Part shown: piece after piece, positions 1 to 5,025 of the stretch
Position numbering within the stretch: the stretch's first letter is position 1
How the letters are laid out: each line of letters begins with the position of its first letter
Assembly: GCA_042408955.1 (NCBI GenBank)
Contig: JBHOQQ010000092.1
Location: 1-5,025 of the forward strand
Origin: CALGSZ01 sp042408955
Lineage (GTDB): Bacteria > Chloroflexota > Chloroflexia > Thermomicrobiales > UBA6265
Direction of reading: 5' to 3'
Length of the DNA: 5,025 nt
The notes under the pieces: model-generated
The model's input: the letters and a program-made list of their open reading frames with translations, nothing else
Told to the model about the DNA's origin: nothing
The model's database searches: none
Translations under genes and position numbers: made by a program

Positions 1-806
1 ATGCGCAGCGCGTTGTAGGCGGCAGGCTGCACGCCAGCGAGCTTTGGCAATCGATCGATAAGCCCCAAGCACTTGAGGTCCTGGAACGCGCGCCAGACCG
101 ATGCGAGTGTGCCACCACCGCCCACCGGGATGATGATCCAATCTGGAACTGATCCGTGTTGCAAAAAGATTTCGTATCCGAGGGTTTTTGCTCCTTCACT
201 TTGGTACGGATTCGCCCGGCGATACGTGGTCGTCTCATACGCGCCAAGCCGCTCGCTGGCCAATGCGAGTAATTCGAGGGTGTCTTCGATCGTGCCCTCA
301 ACCTCGAAGATCGACGACCCAAGCGCCGCCATCGGGAAGATCCTCGCAACGGGAGCGTTGCGGCTGACTAGCACCCCGTGACGCATCCCCGCCCGCGCAG
401 CGTAGGCAGCAGACGAGAGCCCGGCTGAGCCCGTCGATGCGATGATCGCGGCCGAGAATCCAAGAGCCTTCCCCTTGGCAATTGCGACTGCAAGGCCCCG
501 ATCTTTCTGCGATCCAGTTGGATTTGCTCCTTCCCATTTCCAGTAAAGGCTCGCGCCTAAGGACGAGCCGATGCGGGCCGGTAGCAGCGGTGTCCATCCT
601 TCTCCGAGTGTCACTGCCTCGGATGGCGAATCGACCGGAAGAAGATCAATAAACCGCCAGATGCCTGGCAATTCGCGGTCAAGCCGGACATTGGTCAGAT
701 CGTACACAAATTCGATGTCTCCACCGCAGAACGGGCATCGGCGGAGGTATCTGTCCCGCGGCAGGTAGGTTTCACATGAACGACAACGGATTTCGTACCT
801 ACCCAT
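1..806 (-). CDS. Threonine synthase-like PLP-dependent enzyme, fold type II (3' end cut off by window)
   Basis: Reading from ATG 806-804 gives 268 residues with no stop before the window edge, so the C-terminal part is missing. Residues 8-27 form a zinc-ribbon-like pair of CxxC motifs (C8, C11, C24, C27), followed by GIWRF and LLP (48-57), GEGWTPL (68-74) and NPTGSQKDRG (95-104). Lys101 is the expected PLP Schiff-base lysine. A phosphate-cradle GGGG lies at 229-232, followed by the PKLAGVQ stretch at 254-260. This order is that of threonine synthases (O-phosphohomoserine to threonine, cytosolic). Two positions are unusual: Gln100 where SFKDRG is common, and STGS (124-127) where STGN is usual in the substrate loop. 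The start is supported by GGAG six bases upstream. It overlaps the regulator gene by 8 bases, so the two are probably translated together. Membership of the PLP family is certain in my view; threonine synthase activity is not, and a lyase, dehydratase or other beta/gamma-replacement enzyme is possible. Confidence 0.88.
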   Translation of the reverse strand, partial: MGRYEIRCRSCETYLPRDRYLRRCPFCGGDIEFVYDLTNVRLDRELPGIWRFIDLLPVDSPSEAVTLGEGWTPLLPARIGSSLGASLYWKWEGANPTGSQKDRGLAVAIAKGKALGFSAAIIASTGSAGLSSAAYAARAGMRHGVLVSRNAPVARIFPMAALGSSIFEVEGTIEDTLELLALASERLGAYETTTYRRANPYQSEGAKTLGYEIFLQHGSVPDWIIIPVGGGGTLASVWRAFQDLKCLGLIDRLPKLAGVQPAAYNALR

Positions 807-1761
807 CGGTGGCTCCGTCGGAAGCGCCGCGATCGTTGCGCTGGCTCCGCCGGGTTCGCGGCTGCTGTAGTTGCGGCATCGGACCGACACGCAAATGCGT
901 CTCGATCCACTCCACCACTTCCCGCCGGTGCGGTGGCTGCCCATTCCACCGGCGATCGGCGACCGCGGCCGAAAGGATATCCGCGACCACCATCAGCGTG
1001 TCGAACGCGATCAAGAAGGTGCCAGCGCGCGCAACCTCGGGCGTCAGCACATACAGCGCGATCGTCGACACGGTGGCCAGGGGCGATTGAGGCACCGCGG
1101 TGATCGCAATCGTTGTCGCCCCAAAGGATTTCGCAAGCGAAAGCATCTCGATCAGATCGCGTGTGCGACCCTGGTGTGAGACACCGATCACGACATCGTG
1201 CTCATCAACCGCGATCACCTGATTGCAGAATAAGTCTGGCGTGGATGCCTTCGCCGGAATTCCAGCCCAATTGAGCTTGACCGCCATGCCCAGCGCTGGC
1301 ACATACGCGCCGCCGTGTCCAATGATCGTCACCCGGCTCGCATTGGCAATCGCGTCAACCGCCCGCTCAATCGCCTCAAAGTCGAGGGTGTGCGCCGTAG
1401 TCTGGAGCGCATCAATTTGGCGCTTGACTATCGTGTTCGCGAGCGCCGCAAGCCCATTGCCAGACGCGGGCGCCTGCAGCGTTTCAAAATCCTTCGATTC
1501 GATGCGCCCGAGCGACTGCGCGATCCCCTGCACAAGCTCACGAAACCCTGGATAGCCGACGGCACGGCAGAACCGCGTCACAGACGGCAAGCTGACTCCA
1601 CTGATCGCCGCGACATCGTAAATGGTCATCCCTAAGACCGCCCACGGGTCCTTGACGATCGCCTCTGCCACCCTCCGCGATGCCCCGGACAGTGCCGGTA
1701 ATCGCTGCTCGATCATCGTCAGGCAGTCTATCGTTCGTAGCCGCGCCGCTTGCTCAGACAT
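799..1761 (-). CDS. RpiR/MurR-family transcriptional regulator (HTH + SIS domain)
   Basis: This is a 320-residue cytosolic DNA-binding regulator. The N-terminal HTH_6-type domain spans about 12-88; its recognition part reads TIYDVAAISGVSLPS-TRFCRAVGYPGFREL (46-76), the classic RpiR pattern. A SIS domain follows at about 143-240 (VTIIGHGGAY, DVVIGVSHQGRT, GATTIAIT, SPLATV). In this family the SIS domain usually senses a phosphorylated sugar or amino sugar. Here the usual serines are replaced (GHGGA at 148-152, SHQG at 195-198), so the ligand may differ. The last 35 residues or so are rich in Arg, Gln and Ser and extend past the usual family end. The start ATG 1761-1759 has GGGAGGG five bases upstream. 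A sigma70-like promoter at 1824-1851 points at this gene. The stop TAG overlaps the start of the PLP enzyme gene. The family call is firm; ligand and targets are unknown. Confidence 0.93.
   Translation of the reverse strand: MSEQAARLRTIDCLTMIEQRLPALSGASRRVAEAIVKDPWAVLGMTIYDVAAISGVSLPSVTRFCRAVGYPGFRELVQGIAQSLGRIESKDFETLQAPASGNGLAALANTIVKRQIDALQTTAHTLDFEAIERAVDAIANASRVTIIGHGGAYVPALGMAVKLNWAGIPAKASTPDLFCNQVIAVDEHDVVIGVSHQGRTRDLIEMLSLAKSFGATTIAITAVPQSPLATVSTIALYVLTPEVARAGTFLIAFDTLMVVADILSAAVADRRWNGQPPHRREVVEWIETHLRVGPMPQLQQPRTRRSQRNDRGASDGATDG
813..816 (-). promoter_or_regulatory. Ribosome binding site of the PLP enzyme gene
   Basis: GGAG sits six bases before ATG 806-804 and lies inside the last codons of the upstream regulator gene. 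It decides the start of the PLP enzyme and suggests that ribosomes finishing the regulator can reinitiate here. Confidence 0.6.
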
Positions 1762-1766
1762 GGTAA

Positions 1767-1773
1767 CCCTCCC
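1767..1773 (-). promoter_or_regulatory. Ribosome binding site of the RpiR-family gene
   Basis: GGGAGGG on the minus strand ends five bases before ATG 1761-1759. This is a strong Shine-Dalgarno match and supports the 320-residue start. Confidence 0.75.
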
Positions 1774-1804
1774 ACACCCTTGGGGGAAGCGACAACAGTG
1801 TCCC

Positions 1805-1821
1805 CTGAAAGAAATTTCCAG
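1805..1821. promoter_or_regulatory. Candidate operator palindrome at the rpiR-type promoter start point
   Basis: CTGAAAGAAATTTCCAG is an imperfect 17-base palindrome: five of eight position pairs match, with CTG and CAG at the ends. It contains the perfect 8-base palindrome GAAATTTC at 1811-1818. It begins three bases after the -10 element and covers the predicted transcription start. A protein bound here would be expected to block initiation, which suits autorepression by the RpiR-type regulator. The geometry is seen directly; the identity of the bound protein is inferred. I saw no second copy elsewhere in the window. Confidence 0.45.
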
Positions 1822-1823
1822 TT

Positions 1824-1851
1824 ATTCTACTCCCACAAAAGGAATCGTCAA
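1824..1851 (-). promoter_or_regulatory. Sigma70-like promoter for the regulator and PLP enzyme genes
   Basis: On the minus strand TTGACG (1851-1846) and TAGAAT (1829-1824) are separated by 16 bases; each matches the consensus at five of six positions. The likely start point is near G1818/A1817, giving a leader of about 55 bases before ATG 1761-1759. The promoter lies in the 234-base gap after the ATPase gene. The regulator and PLP enzyme can therefore be transcribed independently of the transporter genes. The rest of the gap (1852-1995) shows no gene and no convincing terminator. Confidence 0.7.
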
Positions 1852-1995
1852 GTAGCTTGGCGGCACCTGCTCGTCCTTCCAGGGCAGAGTGCACCTTTTG
1901 CTCCAGAGCAGCCCCAAACGAGTGTCCAACGGTACGCAGCAGGCTACCCTGATCTTCGCTGGCGGAGGCTCTGCTCTCAGACGCGGGAGGCTGAA

Positions 1996-3162
1996 CTACG
2001 TATCAAGCACCATCGCCACCGCGGGAGCAAAGGCTACGAAGATCGGCTCCCCACGGGTCAACGCCGGCTCGATCGCCGAATAATTCTGCCGGAGCACTGT
2101 CAACACCGCGGCGTCAGTGAGGCGAACGCCGATCTGACTGTGCGTGCCCAGATAGACGACGTCTTCGACCCGTCCCCTGAGCGCATTCCATCCGCTTGGC
2201 ACACCCGCCTCATGCTGCTCCACCATCAGGCTGATCTTCTCCGGGCGCACCGCGAGCCAGACCAAGCTCCGGGGCGTGAGCGGCTTGCCAGTCCGTCCCC
2301 GCACCACTCCGACACCTGGCACGTCAACTTCACACTCGTCACCCACCTGGCGAATGCAAGCGCCTTCAAGGAAATTCGTCTGGCCGATGAAATCGGCCAC
2401 AAAGCGGCTGTTGGGACGCTCGTAGATCTCCGCAGGAGTTCCTATTTGAAGAATCCGCCCCTCGCTCATCACCGCGATCCGGTCGGACATCGTGAGCGCT
2501 TCTTCCTGATCGTGCGTCACGTAGATAAACGTGGCCCCGACTTCCCGATTCAGCCGCTTCAACTCCAACTGCATCGCCTTGCGAAGCTTGAGGTCGAGCG
2601 CACCAAGGGGCTCGTCCAACAACAGCACTTGGGGCCGGTTGACGAGCGCTCGCGCCAGCGCCACCCGTTGCTGCTGTCCTCCCGAAAGCTCAGCCGGCTT
2701 GCGATGCTCCACGTGCGGCAAACGCACCATCGCTAACGCCTCAGCGACGCGGCGCTCCCGCTCCTCGCGTGGCACCTTGGCCATGATGAGGCCGTAGGAG
2801 ATGTTTTGGCCGACCGTAAGGTGAGGGAACAGGGCGTAGTTTTGGAAGACCGTGTTCACGGGACGCCGGTAGGGTGGTTGCCGGCTCATGTCTACGCCGT
2901 GGATCAGGATCTGACCCGAGCTCGGAAGCTCAAAACCACCAATCATGCGCAGCGTGGTGGTCTTGCCGCAGCCAGACGGTCCCAGCAGGGTGAGGAACTC
3001 TCCGCGCCGCACCTCAAGCGAGACGTGGTCGACAGCGACGATATCGCCAAAACGTTTCACCACATCGCGAAGCTCGACGCTTGGCGAGCCGGAATCGGCG
3101 GTGGCATCGCTCGCCACAGGTGCGGGAACAGGAGTATCAGTCAGAAATGCTGCACGTGACAT
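1996..3162 (-). CDS. ABC importer ATP-binding subunit, PotA-like (spermidine/putrescine class)
   Basis: This is a 388-residue cytoplasmic ATPase that would power import by the two permeases encoded just upstream. After a flexible stretch of about 28 residues, the nucleotide-binding domain shows Walker A GPSGCGKTT (61-69), the Q-loop in FQNYALFPHL (Gln107), signature LSGGQQQR (159-166), Walker B VLLLDEP (179-185) with catalytic Glu184, D-loop GALD (187-190) and switch His217. The segment RPNSRFVADFIGQTNFLEG (250-266 region) leads into a C-terminal TOBE-type regulatory domain with a VRPE motif. Length and order match PotA-type proteins, which run to about 380 residues. I chose ATG 3162-3160, four bases after the permease stop. 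A GTG at 3219 in frame would overlap the permease by 53 bases and add a Cys/Arg-rich stretch unlike the family. GAGG at 3176-3179 is 13 bases upstream, a long spacing. Polyamines, 2-aminoethylphosphonate, iron and other substrates occur in this class, so the substrate is not assigned. Confidence 0.95.
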   Translation of the reverse strand: MSRAAFLTDTPVPAPVASDATADSGSPSVELRDVVKRFGDIVAVDHVSLEVRRGEFLTLLGPSGCGKTTTLRMIGGFELPSSGQILIHGVDMSRQPPYRRPVNTVFQNYALFPHLTVGQNISYGLIMAKVPREERERRVAEALAMVRLPHVEHRKPAELSGGQQQRVALARALVNRPQVLLLDEPLGALDLKLRKAMQLELKRLNREVGATFIYVTHDQEEALTMSDRIAVMSEGRILQIGTPAEIYERPNSRFVADFIGQTNFLEGACIRQVGDECEVDVPGVGVVRGRTGKPLTPRSLVWLAVRPEKISLMVEQHEAGVPSGWNALRGRVEDVVYLGTHSQIGVRLTDAAVLTVLRQNYSAIEPALTRGEPIFVAFAPAVAMVLDT

Positions 3163-3166
3163 GATA

Positions 3167-4048
3167 TTAGGACGACCTCGGCGCCGAGCGGTACAACAAC
3201 CTGCTCGACACAAGCACACTAATCAATGAGACACCAATAATGACCGTTGCTGCCGCGTTGATCTCCGGCGATAGGCCCAAGCGCAGGCGTCCCCAGATGA
3301 GCAGTGGCAGCGTATTGTCTCGTCCCTTGAGAAAGAGGGAGACCACGATTTCATCGAACGAAAGCGTAAAGGCAAGAATCCCGCCCGCGAGAATGGCCGG
3401 TAGGATCAGCGGGAACGTGACTCGCCAAAAGGTTCGCCACGGCGTCGCTCCCAGATCAGCAGAAGCTTCGTCGAGATGGCGAGGGAGCTGCCCAAGGCGG
3501 GCGACCACATTATTCATGACCAGCGTGATGCAGAACGTCGCATGTCCAATGATGAGCGGCCAAGGAAAGGTCAATCCTGCCACTGTCGTCGTCCAATCCG
3601 CCAGGGGACGGTTCGACAAGCTGAAGAACGAGAGGAGTGCGACACCGGTGACGATGCCGGGCAAGGTGATCGGCAAGACCACAAGGAAGCGAATAGCCGT
3701 TTTTCCAGGAATTCGATAGCGGTCGAGCGCGAGCGCCCCGAGCGTGCCCAGCACCATGGCGATGAGCGCCGCGGTGAGGCCCAGCCGGATTGACAGACCG
3801 ATCGCGGCGCGTATCTCGGAGTCATCCTGAAGCTCACGATACCACTTGAAGCTATAGCCCTGTATCGGCCAGGCATTGACCTTGGTGGCACTAAAGGAGT
3901 ACAGCACGACAACGATCAGCGGCAAATAGAGAAACACATAGGTCAAGATCGTGACCGCTCCAAGCGCAATCCGCGCCGGACGCCACGCCCATCCTCCGCC
4001 GCGAGCACGAGTCGTAACGTCCCGTCCTGGTGCAGCGATTGCGCTCAT
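3167..4048 (-). CDS. ABC importer permease subunit, PotC-like
   Basis: This is a 293-residue inner-membrane protein with six likely membrane helices (about 30-53, 84-107, 119-142, 161-183, 211-231, 265-285). The cytoplasmic EAA loop, which docks on the ATPase, reads DEASADLGATPWRTFWRVTF (193-212). The FSFDEI-type patch after it (TLSFDEIVVSLF, 228-239) is typical of PotC/PotI-class permeases. The N-terminus (1-28) is Arg/Gly-rich and cytoplasmic. The start ATG 4048-4046 overlaps the stop of the preceding permease as ATGA, and GGGGAGGA lies seven bases upstream. The pair is thus translationally coupled and should form the heterodimeric channel. The stop TAA at 3169-3167 is four bases before the ATPase start. 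The class is secure; the substrate is unknown. Confidence 0.94.
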   Translation of the reverse strand: MSAIAAPGRDVTTRARGGGWAWRPARIALGAVTILTYVFLYLPLIVVVLYSFSATKVNAWPIQGYSFKWYRELQDDSEIRAAIGLSIRLGLTAALIAMVLGTLGALALDRYRIPGKTAIRFLVVLPITLPGIVTGVALLSFFSLSNRPLADWTTTVAGLTFPWPLIIGHATFCITLVMNNVVARLGQLPRHLDEASADLGATPWRTFWRVTFPLILPAILAGGILAFTLSFDEIVVSLFLKGRDNTLPLLIWGRLRLGLSPEINAAATVIIGVSLISVLVSSRLLYRSAPRSS

Positions 4049-4944
4049 GTGCTCGTCCTCCCCAGCGCGCCGAACCGGTTCGCAACGAGCAAGAAGGCCG
4101 AGATGATCAGCAGAATGGGAATGACCAGCGTCGCGCCGAGCGGCCAGTTATTCGCCGTGCCAAAATTGTCGGCCACGATTTTGCCGATCAACTGATCGCC
4201 AGGTCCACCGATCAAGGTCGGCGTAATGTAGTCTCCCATCGTCAGGCTGAAGACCGTGAGGCTCCCCGCGAAAACACCAGGCAACGACAACGGAAGAATC
4301 ACCCGGCGAAAGGTCTGCAACCCGGTCGATCCGAGATCGGCGGCCGCTTCCAGCAGGGAGTTCGGAATACGGTCGAGAATCGTGTAGATTGGCAGAATCA
4401 TAAATGGAAGCCAGACCTGGCAGAAGGTCAGAAACATTGCAGTTTTGGAATAAAGGAGAAACCCCAACGGCTCATCAATGATGCCACTCCACATGAGAAA
4501 CGAGTTCAAGATGCCATTTTTGCCAAGTATCGTTCTCCACGCAAAGGCACGCACAAGATAAGAACTCCAAAGTGGAAAGATCACCAAGATCAGCAAGAGT
4601 TCCCGGTTGCGGCGCACCTTTTTCGCCAGCGTATACGCTAGCGGAAACGCGATGATGATATCTGCCACCGTCACCAGGGTGGCCATGAGCACCGTTCGCG
4701 CGAGCACACGCGGATACAAGGCATTCGTGAAAAATGTCTCGAAATTCTTGAACGTGAAGGTCTTTTGGATCGTCAGGTAATCGACCGACCAAAAGGCATA
4801 GACCAGCAGAATTCCCAGCGGGATCAAGTAGAAGAACGTCATCCACGCGAGCGGAGGGGTGATCAAAAGGAGCGGCGCAAGACCGATCCGCGCCGCTTCC
4901 TCCGCTGGGCGCACCTGGCGACGAGCTGCAACAAGGGTCGACAT
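4045..4944 (-). CDS. ABC importer permease subunit, PotB-like
   Basis: This is a 299-residue inner-membrane protein, near the usual length of the PotB/PotH class. Six membrane helices are likely (about 23-51, 84-106, 116-135, 166-188, 221-243, 269-290). NGILNSFL (143-150) and the EAA loop EAAADLGSTGLQTFRRVILP (199-218) are typical; the latter contacts the ATPase. TMGDYITPTLIGGPG (235-249) is the conserved patch after the loop in this class. The start ATG 4944-4942 is preceded by AGGGA six bases upstream, and an in-frame TAG at 4956-4954 rules out a longer version. It is the first transporter gene in the window. The binding-protein gene usual in such operons is not seen and could lie to the right. 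The stop overlaps the PotC-like gene by four bases. Confidence 0.94.
   Translation of the reverse strand: MSTLVAARRQVRPAEEAARIGLAPLLLITPPLAWMTFFYLIPLGILLVYAFWSVDYLTIQKTFTFKNFETFFTNALYPRVLARTVLMATLVTVADIIIAFPLAYTLAKKVRRNRELLLILVIFPLWSSYLVRAFAWRTILGKNGILNSFLMWSGIIDEPLGFLLYSKTAMFLTFCQVWLPFMILPIYTILDRIPNSLLEAAADLGSTGLQTFRRVILPLSLPGVFAGSLTVFSLTMGDYITPTLIGGPGDQLIGKIVADNFGTANNWPLGATLVIPILLIISAFLLVANRFGALGRTST
4056..4063 (-). promoter_or_regulatory. Ribosome binding site of the PotC-like permease gene
   Basis: GGGGAGGA on the minus strand lies seven bases before ATG 4048-4046, inside the end of the preceding permease gene. It fixes the start at the ATGA overlap. Confidence 0.7.
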
Positions 4945-4950
4945 GAAACG

Positions 4951-4955
4951 TCCCT
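4951..4955 (-). promoter_or_regulatory. Ribosome binding site of the PotB-like permease gene
   Basis: AGGGA on the minus strand is six bases before ATG 4944-4942. It is modest in strength but well placed, and it overlaps the in-frame TAG at 4956-4954. Confidence 0.5.
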
Positions 4956-4978
4956 ACCCGACGAGCCGGGCCACGGTC

Positions 4979-5014
4979 GCGCCGCGCCTGCAAGGAGCAC
5001 TGCAGACGCGGCGC
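4979..5014 (-). repeat. Strong GC-rich inverted repeat (RNA hairpin) ahead of the transporter genes
   Basis: On the minus strand GCGCCGCGTCTGCA (5014-5001) pairs with TGCAGGCGCGGCGC (4992-4979) around an 8-base loop. That gives 14 pairs with a single U-G wobble. No run of T follows on either strand, so it is not a standard intrinsic terminator. It ends 34 bases before the permease start. Such hairpins between binding-protein and permease genes are known to lower expression of the downstream membrane genes or to protect the upstream message from 3' decay. That role is inferred here, because the upstream gene is outside the window. Confidence 0.7.
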
Positions 5015-5025
5015 CGCATCTCGCT

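Noticed and set aside
298..597. Minus-strand open frame of 99 codons inside the PLP enzyme gene
   Set aside because: It is out of frame with the motif-bearing threonine synthase-like reading and has no motif of its own.
1852..1995. Terminator or small RNA between the ATPase gene and the regulator promoter
   Set aside because: Only short stems (for example TGCTC-TG-GAGCA) and a GGAGGCT direct repeat are present. No stable stem with a T-run was found.
1750..2736. Long plus-strand open frame of 328 codons
   Set aside because: It lies antisense to the ATPase gene, whose Walker and signature motifs are all intact on the minus strand. Its translation is His/Arg/Gln-rich with no recognisable domain, as expected of a shadow frame.
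3240..3719. Plus-strand open frame of 159 codons
   Set aside because: It is antisense to the PotC-like permease, with no domain and no convincing ribosome binding site.
4030..4641. Plus-strand open frame of 203 codons
   Set aside because: It is antisense to the PotB-like permease. The very polar Arg/Gln/Lys-rich product mirrors hydrophobic codons on the other strand.
4475..4993. Minus-strand open frame of 172 codons overlapping the first permease in another frame
   Set aside because: It would start inside the hairpin and has the Cys/His/Ser-rich look of an out-of-frame reading of the permease gene.
4954..5025. Possible C-terminal end of an upstream gene finishing at TAG 4956-4954
   Set aside because: The frame is open to the edge, but its 23 residues are Arg/Cys-rich, run through the hairpin and resemble no binding-protein end that I recognise. 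The other two frames are also open, so no call is possible.

Overview
The window carries five genes, all on the minus strand, and reads as a transport-plus-metabolism locus of a fairly GC-rich bacterium. Shine-Dalgarno sequences, ATGA-type and short gene overlaps and one sigma70-like promoter are visible. The lineage cannot be fixed from the sequence. No mobile element, rRNA, tRNA or CRISPR array was seen.

Layout in transcription order (right to left). At 4979-5014 lies a strong GC-rich hairpin, 34 bases ahead of the first gene. Next come two inner-membrane permease subunits (4944-4045 and 4048-3167, overlapping by ATGA) and an ABC ATPase with a C-terminal TOBE-type domain (3162-1996). Together they form a PotB/PotC/PotA-type importer of the spermidine/putrescine class. 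The matching periplasmic or lipid-anchored substrate-binding protein is not in the window; it may lie just beyond the right edge. A 234-base gap (1762-1995) follows, holding a good sigma70-like promoter with an imperfect palindrome at its predicted start point. The promoter faces an RpiR/MurR-type regulator (HTH plus SIS domain, 1761-799). The regulator overlaps by 8 bases with a fold-type II PLP enzyme resembling threonine synthase (806 to the left edge), which is cut off by the window after 268 residues.

How the parts may work together (inference): the importer brings in a small cationic or amino-acid-like compound, and the PLP enzyme acts on it or on a product. The regulator probably controls its own promoter, and perhaps the importer, in response to a metabolite bound in its SIS domain. 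Two details argue against simply copying family names. The PLP enzyme has STGS where threonine synthases usually have STGN, and the regulator lacks serines at two sites where SIS domains commonly bind phosphate. The true substrate is therefore open.
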